A stretch of 64,000 bases of DNA from Paenibacillus taichungensis. GTDB taxonomy: Bacteria > Bacillota > Bacilli > Paenibacillales > Paenibacillaceae. Shown here piece by piece: positions 33,867 through 43,318 of the stretch (position 1 is its first letter; the number at the start of each line of letters is the position of its first letter). The notes below the pieces were generated by a model, which worked only from the letters and a program-made list of their open reading frames with translations, did not search any database and had not been told where the DNA came from. The position numbers were made by a program, and so were the translations under genes. The stretch spans positions 558,001 through 622,000 of the forward strand of contig NZ_JABMCC010000121.1 in assembly GCF_013359905.1 (NCBI RefSeq), in the 5' to 3' direction.

Positions 33867-34250
33867 ATGATTGAATATGCACATATACACCATGTGAGTT
33901 TGGCTGTACGTGATTTGGAAGTTGCGAAGAAATTCTATTCCGGTTTGCTCCGTATGCAGGAGATTGAACGTCCGCCTTTCAACTCCACAGGCACTTGGTA
34001 TGCCCTTGGTAGTCAGCAGCTTCATCTATTACAGCATCCGCAGGGACATACGCTTCGTGAGGCTGGCATCGATACAACAGATGGACATTTTGCGATCTGG
34101 GTGAAGAGCTACAGAGAGACTTTGGCCTGGCTGGAACAGCAGGGAATTGAATATGAGGCAAGACCAGATAGTGTTGCCGGGTTTGCACAGATTTTTGTAC
34201 TTGATCCTGACCGCAATATTATTGAGTTCGATGCCCCTTATCATTCTTGA
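33867..34250 (+). CDS. VOC-family (glyoxalase/dioxygenase-fold) protein, 127 aa
   Basis: This single-domain VOC protein has IHHVSLAVRDLEVAKKFYSGLL at the N-terminus, a central GSQQLHLLQHP, and the closing DPDRNIIEFDAPY. Likely metal ligands are His8 (HHVS), His in QLHLL and Glu in IIEFD. The chemistry cannot be read from sequence. A CAGGAGGT site precedes the ATG. It lies 80 bases before a terminator that separates it from the Tad locus. Confidence 0.9.
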   Translation: MIEYAHIHHVSLAVRDLEVAKKFYSGLLRMQEIERPPFNSTGTWYALGSQQLHLLQHPQGHTLREAGIDTTDGHFAIWVKSYRETLAWLEQQGIEYEARPDSVAGFAQIFVLDPDRNIIEFDAPYHS

Positions 34251-34329
34251 ATGATTTGCGTTTGAATAAATCCCTTGCTCCTCCAGAAATTGTATGCTAT
34301 ATTATCCATACATTCATAGCACGTGACGG

Positions 34330-34385
34330 AAGCACCGTCCATACACTGCATATTTTTGCGGTTATTGGACGGTGCTTTTTTGTGC
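34330..34385 (+). terminator. terminator between VOC gene and Tad locus
   Basis: AAGCACCGTCC and GGACGGTGCTT form an 11-bp stem around a ~26-base loop, followed by TTTTT. It sits 27 bases before the start of the cpaE-like gene, so it could also act as a leader attenuator. Confidence 0.8.
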
Positions 34386-34411
34386 TTTTTTTTGCAGGGA
34401 GGGGAGAAGAA

Positions 34412-35635
34412 TTGATTGTTCTTAAGGCAGTGCTGGCTTCTAAAGACAGAGAGTATATCAGCGCCTGGCTTGATTTTGTACAAGGCAGCCCGTCCGGCTC
34501 CAGTATACGATTTACCGCCTTTTCACAATGGGAAGCGTTCAGGGATCACATGAACGAACAGGAAGGCAGGGAACTGCCGGACCTGGTGATTGCGGAACCG
34601 GAATTTCTGAACAGCTGGCTGAGTCACGGTGGCGAAACCTCGGGTATTCCATGGTTGATGCTTAGTGAAGGATTAGATGAGGTGGATGAGGATAAACGGC
34701 TGATGAAATATCAACCATTGCCTACGCTGATGGATGCTGTTCTTAATGCTTGTCGGCAGCCGCGTCGGAAGAAAACCCATCGTCCAGGACAGGAGACACT
34801 TTCTATTGGAGTTGTATCAGCTTCCGGCGGGAGTGGCAAAACTGCGGTGGCGATGCATATGGCGAAGCAGCTTGGGCTTGCAGGATATGCTGTTCTGTAT
34901 CTCAATCTGGAGACGTTAGATAGCTCGATGCCGTTTCTGGAGAAAGGTCTGTCTAGAAGTGGGCAGCGTACACTCGATGCAGAAACAGGGCTGTCACGTC
35001 TTCTTTACGATTTGAAGGTGGGCAGGAAGGAATCGGGCAAACAGGGACAAGCACAGTCTTCCTCCAAAGGGGTGGACGGATATGTACTTCGTCACGAAGT
35101 GCTGAAGTCGGATGTATTCTGGCCATTATCGAATCGGAAGGAATTGCTACAAATGTCCCGTGAGGATACGAAGAGCCTTATTCGGTATTTGGCGGACTGC
35201 GGGCAATATGATGTGCTCATTCTGGATGGGGACTCAGGTTGGGATGGACGCAGTGAGGGGATTTTCGATGCTGCCGATGCATTCGTGTGGCTGGTTGAGG
35301 ATGACATCTCTTCCATGCACCGCTGGGGTCAATGGATTCAGCACATGGAGCGTACGTGGCCGGATCTGCATGAAAGTGTACTGGATCGTGCCCGCTTCAT
35401 TGTCAACAAGTATCGGGACAGCGTCATCAATGCCTTGCCGAGACCTGATCTGCATCTGGATGCTGTGCTGCCGTATATCCCTTCCTGGAAGCAGCTAAGC
35501 CAGGAGGAAGTGATGCTCAGCTCACCGATCTTTCAACGCGAAGTGAAGAGACTATGCGCCATGATCGTACAGGATGGGGAAGAAGAACTGAAGCAGACAG
35601 GACGAATCCAGAAGGGTGATGGGTGGTCACTATGA
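34412..35635 (+). CDS. CpaE-like (TadZ) MinD/ParA-type ATPase of Tad pilus locus
   Basis: This protein of about 407 residues has an N-terminal receiver-like region (VLASKDREYISAWLDFVQG, PDLVIAEPEFLNSWL) and a MinD/ParA ATPase with deviant Walker A SASGGSGKTAVAMHMAKQLG near residue 135 and a DVLILDGDSGWDG Walker B-like segment. CpaE/TadZ proteins place the pilus machine. TTG 34412 follows GGAGGGGAG; the long frame from 34247 would code through a terminator and is rejected. Its stop overlaps the tadA start (ATGA). It is the first gene of the ten-gene Tad operon. Confidence 0.9.
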   Translation: MIVLKAVLASKDREYISAWLDFVQGSPSGSSIRFTAFSQWEAFRDHMNEQEGRELPDLVIAEPEFLNSWLSHGGETSGIPWLMLSEGLDEVDEDKRLMKYQPLPTLMDAVLNACRQPRRKKTHRPGQETLSIGVVSASGGSGKTAVAMHMAKQLGLAGYAVLYLNLETLDSSMPFLEKGLSRSGQRTLDAETGLSRLLYDLKVGRKESGKQGQAQSSSKGVDGYVLRHEVLKSDVFWPLSNRKELLQMSREDTKSLIRYLADCGQYDVLILDGDSGWDGRSEGIFDAADAFVWLVEDDISSMHRWGQWIQHMERTWPDLHESVLDRARFIVNKYRDSVINALPRPDLHLDAVLPYIPSWKQLSQEEVMLSSPIFQREVKRLCAMIVQDGEEELKQTGRIQKGDGWSL

Positions 35636-36936
35636 TGGATTCATCCAAGATGATACTGGACCGTGAAGAGCAGTTTCAGATCATGCGTCGTGAGGTCAGG
35701 GAAGGCCTGGATTTAACTTCTTCTGCGGGAGACGAAGAACTGTGGCAGGGAATCGAGCGTAAAGTACTTTCTGACCCGAAACTGAATGATCTGACCTCCG
35801 GGGAGCGTCATACGCTGGTACAGCGGTTATTCGACTCCTTTCGAGGCCTGGATATTCTGCAACCCTTGGTGGATCATCCCGAAATTACGGAGATTATGAT
35901 CAACAGCCACCGGGAAATTTTCGTTGAGCAAGAAGGAGAAGTCAGACAGATCACGCTGGAGTTCGAGTCCAGGGAACGATTGGAAGACATTATCCAGATG
36001 ATTGTATCCGGGGTGAACCGGATTGTGAATGAGTCTTCTCCAATCGTGGATGCGCGGTTGAAAGACGGCTCGCGGGTTAATATCGTGCTGCCTCCGATTG
36101 CGTTGAAGGGTCCAACCATGACGATTCGGAAATTCCCGAGTGAACCGATGAAGATGTCCGATCTAATTGGTAAAGGTGCCCTGCATGAGGAAGCGGCAGA
36201 GTTGCTGAAGCAGTTGGTGCGCAGCAAATACAATATTTTTATCGGCGGCGGAACCGGGTCGGGGAAAACCACTTTCCTAAACGCATTATCTCAGTTTATC
36301 CCGGCGGATGAACGGATCATCACGATTGAGGACTCTGCTGAATTGCAGATTGTCACCGTACCCAATCTGGTATCGCTGGAGACGCGCAATGCGAATACCG
36401 AGGGCAAGGGGCAAATATCTATTCGGGATTTGATCAAGTCATCCCTACGGATGCGTCCAAATCGAATTGTCATTGGTGAGGTGCGGGGGGCAGAGGCATT
36501 GGATATGTTGCAGGCCATGAACACTGGACATGATGGAAGCTTGTCTACCGGACACGCAAATACGATCTCCGATATGATCAGCAGGTTGGAGACCATGGTG
36601 CTCAGTGGAGCGGATCTTCCCATTGCAGTTGTCCGGCAGCAGATCAGCTCGGCCATTGATATCTTTGTACATTTATCCCGGCTGCGGGACCGTTCACGTC
36701 GGGTGACCGAGATTAGTGAAGTGACTGGCATGCAGGATGGAGAAGTACTGCTCAATCCACTGTTTCGTTTCCAGGAAATCGAAGAAAAAGAAGGCAAGAT
36801 TATTGGCGGACTCGTGCAAGTTGGAACATTGAGACAAGTGGATAAAATTCAGATGGCTGGGCTAGCGGAATGGTTGAACGAGTACATAGAACGCAATAGT
36901 GATGAGTTGAATGTATCGGATAACAACATGAAATAG
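35632..36936 (+). CDS. tadA: Tad/Flp pilus assembly ATPase TadA (CpaF)
   Basis: This hexameric secretion ATPase of about 434 residues powers pilus assembly. It has an N-terminal helical domain and the LVDHPEITEIMINSHREIFVEQEG segment of the CpaF family. Walker A GGGTGSGKTTFLNAL lies around 36244-36285, IITIEDSAELQ is the Asp box, RMRPNRIVIGEVRGAEALDML is Walker B, and GHDGSLSTGHAN the His box. It starts with ATGA overlap on the cpaE-like stop. All catalytic motifs are intact. Confidence 0.96.
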   Translation: MMDSSKMILDREEQFQIMRREVREGLDLTSSAGDEELWQGIERKVLSDPKLNDLTSGERHTLVQRLFDSFRGLDILQPLVDHPEITEIMINSHREIFVEQEGEVRQITLEFESRERLEDIIQMIVSGVNRIVNESSPIVDARLKDGSRVNIVLPPIALKGPTMTIRKFPSEPMKMSDLIGKGALHEEAAELLKQLVRSKYNIFIGGGTGSGKTTFLNALSQFIPADERIITIEDSAELQIVTVPNLVSLETRNANTEGKGQISIRDLIKSSLRMRPNRIVIGEVRGAEALDMLQAMNTGHDGSLSTGHANTISDMISRLETMVLSGADLPIAVVRQQISSAIDIFVHLSRLRDRSRRVTEISEVTGMQDGEVLLNPLFRFQEIEEKEGKIIGGLVQVGTLRQVDKIQMAGLAEWLNEYIERNSDELNVSDNNMK

Positions 36937-36955
36937 TCGATTTTATTGGTAGGTG

Positions 36956-37723
36956 ATGAAGTTGGGAGAGGCCAGACAAGCGTTAACGGACTACACCGTA
37001 TATACGCTATCTCGAAGACAGCGGATGGTCTGCATGCTGATTAGTGGTTTGTTGTTCTTTGGTGTCGGTATTCTGTTCTATCATCAGTGGTTGGCCGGAC
37101 TGATATTGGCTGCGGGGTGTATATGGGTACCAAAACACTGGACAAAAGTACTGCTGGAACGAAGAAGAATGACTCTCAGTTTACATTTTAAGCAGGCATT
37201 ATATGCGTTATCCTCCGCGCTGGCTGCGGGAAAATCGGTAGAGAATGGATTTAAGGAATCCGTGGAGGATCTGCGCATGCTGAATCCTGAGGCGGATACA
37301 GATCTCATTCGTGAATTCACCATTCTGAGGACGCGGATGGAATATGGTCAGCCCATTGAAGAGGCGCTGCAAGACTTCTCGGATCGGGCCAAAATTGAGG
37401 ATATCACAAACTTTGCCGATGTGTTTATCACATGTAAGCGAACGGGTGGAGATCTGGTCGAAGTGGTAAGGCGAACCTCGGCGGTAATTGGTGAGAAGCT
37501 GGATATTCAGCAGGACATCATGGTAGCGGTGGCACAGAAGAAGTTTGAATCTAAAGTGATGTTTGCCGCTCCATTTATTTTTCTGATTTTTCTAAACTTT
37601 ACGGCCAAGGATTTTATGGAGCCGTTATACAGCGGGATGGGATATATGATCTCCAGTGGGGCATTGGCGTTACTTGCCTGCTGTTATTTGTGGATTACAC
37701 GCATTATGGATATCAAAGTATAA
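36956..37723 (+). CDS. tadB: Tad pilus inner-membrane protein TadB
   Basis: This is a 255-residue type II secretion F-domain protein. Two N-terminal hydrophobic helices (MVCMLISGLLFFGVGILFYH and the next) are followed by the F domain HFKQALYALSSALAAGKSVENGF and FADVFITCKRTGGDLVEVVRRTSAVIGEKL. C-terminal helices include FAAPFIFLIFLNFTA. ATG 36956 follows GGTAGGTG. It pairs with TadC as the membrane platform. Confidence 0.93.
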   Translation: MKLGEARQALTDYTVYTLSRRQRMVCMLISGLLFFGVGILFYHQWLAGLILAAGCIWVPKHWTKVLLERRRMTLSLHFKQALYALSSALAAGKSVENGFKESVEDLRMLNPEADTDLIREFTILRTRMEYGQPIEEALQDFSDRAKIEDITNFADVFITCKRTGGDLVEVVRRTSAVIGEKLDIQQDIMVAVAQKKFESKVMFAAPFIFLIFLNFTAKDFMEPLYSGMGYMISSGALALLACCYLWITRIMDIKV

Positions 37724-37735
37724 GGGGCTGACACG

Positions 37736-38605
37736 ATGCTGCTTCCCGTTATTTTCGGAGGGGTGCTCGGAGCAGGGTGGCTGGTGCTTGATCGAACGCG
37801 AGGGCAGACCTACCGACATTTGCGCAAACTGGATATGGAAGGAATACGTCTGAAGAAGCTGCATGGCCCCTTTTTGTTTTTACTGGACAAGTTCGAGGTG
37901 GGCCGCAGATTGCCTGTGCTCATGTTCCGTATGCAGCATGCCATTCAGAAAATGTATGGCATACAGCATAGTGGAGAGAAAACGATGCTCTACTGTGCTG
38001 AGATGCTGACTTATTCGTGGCTGATGTTGCTCGTAGGCTGCCTTCTGGCGCTCGTTGGGGACATGGGGCTTGGGGGTATGGTAGGTGGATTGGCACTCGG
38101 TGCTGCACTACCCTTTGCGCTCTACAAAGATCTTAACACCAAAGTACAGCGAAGAGATCAGGACATACTCATGGAGCTGCCAGAGTTATTGAACCGAATT
38201 GTTCTGCTAGTTGGTGCGGGAGAAACGGTGCAGCGTGCCCTTGTTCACTGTGTAGCCAGTCAGGGAGAACGGAATCATCCCCTCTATAATGAGCTGCGAA
38301 AGATGGTTGGCGATTGGAACAACGGTTATTCGTTTCAACAATCCTTTGAACAGTTCAGTCGTCGCTGTGGTGTACAGGAAGTGACGATTTTTACAACAAC
38401 AGTGCTGCTGAATTTCCGGCGAGGGGGAGGTGACTTTGTACTGGCGTTGCGGGATCTGTCTCATGTGCTGTGGGAGAAACGCAAGGCCGTTAGTCGGGCT
38501 AAGGGAGAACAGGCTTCTTCCAAACTGGTGTTTCCGATGGTACTGATCTTTTTTTCGATTGTCGTGATGATCGGGGCACCTGCTTTTATGATGATGAATA
38601 TGTAG
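37736..38605 (+). CDS. tadC: Tad pilus inner-membrane protein TadC
   Basis: This 289-residue F-domain platform protein has an N-terminal helix, a central membrane pair (SWLMLLVGCLLALVGDMGLGGMVGG), the cytoplasmic F domain ILMELPELLNRIVLLVGAGETVQRALVH with FTTTVLLNFRRGGGDFVLALRDLS, and a terminal helix VFPMVLIFFSIVVMIGAPAF. It lies 12 bases after tadB. Confidence 0.92.
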   Translation: MLLPVIFGGVLGAGWLVLDRTRGQTYRHLRKLDMEGIRLKKLHGPFLFLLDKFEVGRRLPVLMFRMQHAIQKMYGIQHSGEKTMLYCAEMLTYSWLMLLVGCLLALVGDMGLGGMVGGLALGAALPFALYKDLNTKVQRRDQDILMELPELLNRIVLLVGAGETVQRALVHCVASQGERNHPLYNELRKMVGDWNNGYSFQQSFEQFSRRCGVQEVTIFTTTVLLNFRRGGGDFVLALRDLSHVLWEKRKAVSRAKGEQASSKLVFPMVLIFFSIVVMIGAPAFMMMNM

Positions 38606-38616
38606 GAGGAATTGGG

Positions 38617-38811
38617 ATGCTGGAATTGATGAAAAGCAAAGTAACTGGATTTTGGAAGGAAGAGGATGGGCTTGGTACGTTGGAGCTGATTCTGATCATC
38701 GGCGTTATTATCATTATTGCATTGATATTCAAGGATCAAATAACAGCATTAATTACGAGCCTGCTTAGTAAAGTGGACACGAAAAGCAATGAATTTTTCC
38801 CGGGTAAGTAA
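38617..38811 (+). CDS. Flp1-like pilin
   Basis: This 64-residue protein has a short charged leader (KVTGFWKEEDGLGTLELILIIGVII). G-L-x-T-L-E resembles a prepilin cleavage site with Glu at +5, followed by a single hydrophobic helix and a short tail. It is probably the major Flp pilin subunit, cleaved by the prepilin peptidase at 42780. It is preceded by TAGGAGGAA and overlaps the next gene by 23 bases. Confidence 0.9.
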   Translation: MLELMKSKVTGFWKEEDGLGTLELILIIGVIIIIALIFKDQITALITSLLSKVDTKSNEFFPGK

Positions 38812-39466
38812 ATTGAAAAAGGAAGAAGGGAGCTTCACCATTGAAGCCTCCCTGGTCTTCCCTATTGTGTTGTTTATTCTCGTGTTGCTTTTATTTTTCT
38901 CCATGTACATGTATCAAAAGACATTTCTGAACCAACATGCGTATGCAGCTTCTGAACGTGCCGCCTACAGCTGGGACAACAGCTACAAGCAGGCGATGAC
39001 GGGTGAAGTTGTGGCTGGGGAACATGACAACTTGTACTGGAGACTGACCGATGATCGATTGCTCGGAGCACTGTTTGGTTGGGCGGGAGCGGACAATGAG
39101 GTTGTTGTGTCTGTACCCGCAGGAGAAGGTGGAAGTTTATCGGAAAAGAAGCTGTCCCAAGCAGCACAAGGCATGCCTTCTGGTATGAACGGGACAATTG
39201 AATACCAGAACTCGCTGATCCAGCGAAAAGTTACAACCAAGCTGGAGCAGGTGATTTCTTTACCGCTGCCTTCTTTTTTGTTTGATTCAGGTAACAATGT
39301 GCTAACACAAGGTTCGTCTGCAGTTGTAGAACCGACGGAATTTATCCGAACGGTGGATCTGGTCCGTTATTATGCAGCCAAGTTTAAAGGCAAGGGCGGA
39401 GCCGCATCCAGTACTGCCGCTGAAGCGGGACAGGTTGTACAGCATTTTGGCAAAACCAAAAAATGA
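38789..39466 (+). CDS. TadE-like pseudopilin, first copy (225 aa)
   Basis: The N-terminus KKEEGSFTIEASLVFPIVLFILVLLLFF is a typical TadE/prepilin-like leader and helix (G-S-F-T-I-E-A). The rest is an extracellular domain rich in Ser, Gly and Ala with no known fold. It follows the pilin with a 23-base overlap, and the site for its ATG lies inside the pilin gene. It is probably a minor pilin. Confidence 0.86.
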   Translation: MNFSRVSKLKKEEGSFTIEASLVFPIVLFILVLLLFFSMYMYQKTFLNQHAYAASERAAYSWDNSYKQAMTGEVVAGEHDNLYWRLTDDRLLGALFGWAGADNEVVVSVPAGEGGSLSEKKLSQAAQGMPSGMNGTIEYQNSLIQRKVTTKLEQVISLPLPSFLFDSGNNVLTQGSSAVVEPTEFIRTVDLVRYYAAKFKGKGGAASSTAAEAGQVVQHFGKTKK

Positions 39467-39484
39467 GGAGAGGAGGAGGAAACA

Positions 39485-41674
39485 CTGTTCAGAAAAAAAG
39501 ACGGTGAATCTGGTGCCGTAACCGTGTTCTTGATCTTGATTTTGGCTGGAATCTTTATGTTTGTTTCCATTTTCATTGATTATGCACGTATTGCTGCTTT
39601 CAAAGTACAGGCAGAACGAATGACGCATGCAGCGATGAGATCTGTGATGTCAGCCTACGATACTTCCTTGCGGGAGTATGGTCTATTTGGATACGGTGAC
39701 AGCAGTGGTGAGTCCATTATGGCCAAGGTGCTGAATGATAGTGTGAAGCCCTCGGCTGTGAAAGATGGGTTTCCCATTCTGGATATCCAATGGGATACGA
39801 CTTCACTAAGCATGGGGCGTGAACTGGGCAGATACGATATTTTTAATCGCCAGATCCAGGAGGATATGAAATATCGTGCGCCGGTTGATTTTACCCTGGA
39901 AGTGGTCAACCGTTTTAAGCCGATGTCAGAAGAGATGAAAGAAGCTGCTCATACTGTGGATCTGCTCAAAAAATTGCAAAAACTGTATGACAAACGTGAG
40001 GAATTGCTGGACGAAGCAATAGCTAATCAGACGGAATCCGCCGATAAGCTGAAGGGTCTACCTGCACTGATCATGAATCCGCCTTCCTCTGCCATTTACG
40101 ATGAGATGTTAAGAGATACGCCAGAGACAGCCGCCGAAGTAGCGGCGCGTTATGCGGATTATCTAAACAAAAAACAAATGGATGAGGGACTGCCATTCAA
40201 CCAGCAACAGTACATGCTAGAGCTGGCTCGTTATCGAACAGGCGTAGGGAATGTGGCGACAGGCATCAGCACGATCATACAACCAGCATTGCAGGCTCAC
40301 CAGGCTAAATTGGAGGAAGCCCAAGTCAAGATTGAAGAAGCTCACAAAATCAATGAGGAAATGAAGCGGGTAATCGCTGAGGGGGAGAACCGTTCACAGA
40401 ATGCCAGTTACGAAAAAGTAGGCAACTCAACGCTGCCTGGGACGAGCCCTCCGTCTACCGGATCGGGAAGTGAAGCCAAGAGTACACGCTCCCTTGCTTC
40501 GGAACTTGTAAGAGCCGACACACTGTTTGATCAGTTAAATGCTCATGTACGCTCTCAAAATTCGGATTTTACCGATGTCAGAAATGACAGTATGGAGCTT
40601 AATACGCAGCTTCGTTCGGTTACAGTAATGAGTGGTGTCTCCATTAAACCAGCGGTTAGACAGGCTAGTCAGGTCACGGAACGATACATGGATACTTATG
40701 TAAGGAGTGGACCTTCCAATGTCATTCTCCAAAGTAAACAGCTGTTGGAAAGCGGTCGTGGATCTGATGCCCAGCGCAAAGCGAACGATAAAGAATCCAA
40801 AGGGAAGTTGAAGGATGTTAAACGCATATTATCACAAATCGAAAAGGGGAGCTCCGGCTCCATGGAAGCCTTCAAACAGCTGGAGGAGTACTACAACGCC
40901 AACATAACTTTTAACCAAGCGAGCCGTGAGGAAGCCAAGAAGGCAGAGATTGCTGGCGATCCGTATGACTCCGGTGGTAACGCCATGAACGGAATGGACA
41001 GTTTGTTCGGAGGAATGTCCAATTTGCTGGATAGTCTTGGCGATGAATTGTTTCAGAATGAGTATGCACTGGCGTATTTCAACTCAATGGATTTTGGGCA
41101 GTTGCTAAACTGGACTGAAGGTAGTGGAGATGCTAGTGAAGTGTTCAAACTGGAGAATCAGGAACTGGAGTACATCGTATATGGTTTTCATAATCCTTCG
41201 GGGAACATTGCTGCTGCATACGCGGAGATCTTTGGCATGCGTCTGGCGATTCGAACTGCGGAAGGATTAATTGAGAATAGCAAGCTGGGGAACCCACTAC
41301 TTGTATTATCTGCTGCAATTTTATACGGAATTACAAACGCTATAGCAGATATGGTGAAACTGGCTAAAGACGGCAGTGTGGAATTGTCCAAATATATCAA
41401 AGTCAAGCTTACATACAGGGACCATCTGCGTTTGTTCCTATTAATGCATAGCAACAATGAACGCAAAATGTCCAGAATGTTGGCTTTGATCCGATTGAAT
41501 ACCGGCGTGAATCCGGATGAGAAGCAGACATACGCTTCAGGAAACATGCGTAGCAGTATTAAATTGTGGTTTTTACCAGGAGTCACAAGAAGTATAGGCG
41601 CTGTCATGGGTAGTGAAGATCAGGTAGAAGATGGGCGATTTTTCATTGATCGAAAGGCCGATTATTCCTATTGA
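39485..41674 (+). CDS. DUF5702-like Tad-locus protein, probable CTG start
   Basis: One N-terminal hydrophobic helix (GAVTVFLILILAGIFMFVSIFIDYAR) is followed by a large extracellular part of about 690 residues with long coiled segments (LEEAQVKIEEAHKINEEMKRVIAEGE) and a Ser/Gly-rich linker. The architecture recalls DUF5702/TadG-like proteins. No ATG, GTG or TTG gives the full leader. GTG 39524 would remove FRKKDGESGAVT, whereas CTG 39485 lies 4 bases after GGAGGAGGA and gives a leader like those of the neighbouring TadE-like proteins. I therefore propose a CTG start. About 729 residues. Confidence 0.8.
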   Translation: MFRKKDGESGAVTVFLILILAGIFMFVSIFIDYARIAAFKVQAERMTHAAMRSVMSAYDTSLREYGLFGYGDSSGESIMAKVLNDSVKPSAVKDGFPILDIQWDTTSLSMGRELGRYDIFNRQIQEDMKYRAPVDFTLEVVNRFKPMSEEMKEAAHTVDLLKKLQKLYDKREELLDEAIANQTESADKLKGLPALIMNPPSSAIYDEMLRDTPETAAEVAARYADYLNKKQMDEGLPFNQQQYMLELARYRTGVGNVATGISTIIQPALQAHQAKLEEAQVKIEEAHKINEEMKRVIAEGENRSQNASYEKVGNSTLPGTSPPSTGSGSEAKSTRSLASELVRADTLFDQLNAHVRSQNSDFTDVRNDSMELNTQLRSVTVMSGVSIKPAVRQASQVTERYMDTYVRSGPSNVILQSKQLLESGRGSDAQRKANDKESKGKLKDVKRILSQIEKGSSGSMEAFKQLEEYYNANITFNQASREEAKKAEIAGDPYDSGGNAMNGMDSLFGGMSNLLDSLGDELFQNEYALAYFNSMDFGQLLNWTEGSGDASEVFKLENQELEYIVYGFHNPSGNIAAAYAEIFGMRLAIRTAEGLIENSKLGNPLLVLSAAILYGITNAIADMVKLAKDGSVELSKYIKVKLTYRDHLRLFLLMHSNNERKMSRMLALIRLNTGVNPDEKQTYASGNMRSSIKLWFLPGVTRSIGAVMGSEDQVEDGRFFIDRKADYSY

Positions 41675-41703
41675 GTAATCTGGATCGTTTCGGTGGAGGG
41701 ATT

Positions 41704-42771
41704 ATGGATAAGCAACATCAGCAGGAAAAAATATTGGCACGATTACAGAGTCGACTTACACGAGTGCGTAGACTGGAAAGAATGAAGTTTCTGACTGAGC
41801 AAATACATTCTATTTCGAAAGTGCGTTTTCCAAAAAAGACGGGTTCATCAGAAAAGGAAATGGGCAGCATCGTTTTGGAAGCCTCACTGGTTTTGCCTGT
41901 ATTCCTGTTCTTTGTCATGTTCCTCATTTACATCGTACAGATGACGTTGGTATCGACAGCATTGCAGAGCACGGCAGGAGAGGCAGTAAAGCAGTTATCC
42001 ACGAAAATATATCCGGTCTCTCTTGTATTCAGCCCCTCTGATTCCGCAGGTAGTGGAGGCTCGGAGGGTGGATGGAAAATACCAGAGCTTTCACTGACGG
42101 AATGGGCCGAAGAGTATGCCTCTTCACTGCCGGAGCCGCTAAGTGATTGGGTACGCGCAGCTGCTGCCAGAGGTGAACAACCGTTACAGGAGATCAAGAC
42201 ATCTGTTCTTGAGACTGTTCTTGATCCGACCGTTAAACCGCTGCTTGAGCCTTTTATCAATACTTCTGTACTGGATGTAGAGCGAGTGCATGTTAATGGT
42301 GTTTCCATACCTGATCTCAAAAATAAAACGAATCCTTACTTCAGGCTTGAATTGAGCTATGAATTGCCTGTTAAAGTTCCCTTTCTAGGGAAGTCTTTAC
42401 GCATTCAAGCGGCTGCGGCAGAACGGGTATGGATTGGAGATACCGGAGAAGGCTCCAACAGTAGTGGGGGAGACACGGATTCAGCTGGAGCAGCAACCGT
42501 ACTATCCAAGCCGGAGCCAGCATACATAGGCAACAACGCGACAATTAAGGTTCAAGTGGAGCCCGGAGCTACAGCGAACTTAACGATATTTTACAAGTCC
42601 GGTGAAAGTTCAGCCAAACATATCGGGTGGGCGACTGCTGATGAAAATGGTGTGATTGAGTGGAACTGGTTTGTTGGTACACGTACAACGGAAGGCACAT
42701 GGACATTTGTGGTAGAGACTGCGGATGGTGCCAAGACGGTGACCGAGTTTAATGTGGCTTCCAGAAAATAA
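41704..42771 (+). CDS. TadE-like pseudopilin, second copy (355 aa)
   Basis: An unusually long basic leader of about 55 residues precedes EMGSIVLEASLVLPVFLFFVMFLIYIVQM, a TadE-type site and helix. The extracellular part ends in an immunoglobulin-like segment (ATIKVQVEPGATANLTIFYKSGE, GTWTFVVETADGAKTVTEFNV), which may face outward for contacts. I prefer ATG 41704 (GGTGGAGGGATT upstream) over TTG 41671, which overlaps the previous gene. It is probably a minor pilin or tip protein. Confidence 0.85.
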   Translation: MDKQHQQEKILARLQSRLTRVRRLERMKFLTEQIHSISKVRFPKKTGSSEKEMGSIVLEASLVLPVFLFFVMFLIYIVQMTLVSTALQSTAGEAVKQLSTKIYPVSLVFSPSDSAGSGGSEGGWKIPELSLTEWAEEYASSLPEPLSDWVRAAAARGEQPLQEIKTSVLETVLDPTVKPLLEPFINTSVLDVERVHVNGVSIPDLKNKTNPYFRLELSYELPVKVPFLGKSLRIQAAAAERVWIGDTGEGSNSSGGDTDSAGAATVLSKPEPAYIGNNATIKVQVEPGATANLTIFYKSGESSAKHIGWATADENGVIEWNWFVGTRTTEGTWTFVVETADGAKTVTEFNVASRK

Positions 42772-42779
42772 GGAAGGAG

Positions 42780-43292
42780 ATGGTGGAGGTGGAGTGGTTT
42801 TACCTGGCCTGTAGTCTGTATGTGATTGCAGCTTTTGTTACAGACGTTCGTTCGATGAAAATACCAAATCGTTTAACCTTACCAGTGACTGTCGCGGGAG
42901 TGCTGGCCCATATCATCTGGGGAGGATGGAAGGGTTTTTTGTTCTCCGCAGCCGGATTCGCGATGGGGTTTGGTGTCTTATTTCTAATGTATCTAATCGG
43001 CGCAGTGGGTGCGGGAGATGTAAAATTGTTTGGAGGAATTGGAGCTTGGACAGGACTGGCCTTTGGTGTTCACACTATTATTTACTCCGTTTTGTACGCA
43101 GGGGCAATTGGATTAGTCATTCTCTTATTTCGCAGGGATTCAGCGAAGCGGATTCGTGGCATGGCAGGAAATCTTGCTGGTTTCTTCATGCTTGGTTCGC
43201 TCAAACTGGTTAATCAGGAAAAGTCACTGAAGTTTCCTTTTATGCTGGCCGTATTGCCGGGATTCATTAGCGCCTATATCTACATGACTTAA
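42780..43292 (+). CDS. prepilin peptidase (A24 family, TadV/CpaA)
   Basis: This 170-residue membrane protein has six or so helices and the two catalytic Asp of type IV prepilin peptidases, in FVTDVRSMKIPNRLT near residue 22 and GAVGAGDVKLFGGIGAW near 80. The small size, lacking the methylase half, is usual for TadV. It likely processes the Flp1-like pilin and the TadE-like proteins at the inner membrane. AGGAAGGAG lies upstream. Confidence 0.95.
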   Translation: MVEVEWFYLACSLYVIAAFVTDVRSMKIPNRLTLPVTVAGVLAHIIWGGWKGFLFSAAGFAMGFGVLFLMYLIGAVGAGDVKLFGGIGAWTGLAFGVHTIIYSVLYAGAIGLVILLFRRDSAKRIRGMAGNLAGFFMLGSLKLVNQEKSLKFPFMLAVLPGFISAYIYMT

Positions 43293-43318
43293 CTAAGCAA
43301 TGGAAAGAGAGGATTGGC

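Noticed and set aside
34247-34411. N-terminal extension of the CpaE-like frame
   Set aside because: It would translate through an 11-bp T-tailed terminator, and the TTG at 34412 has an excellent ribosome site.
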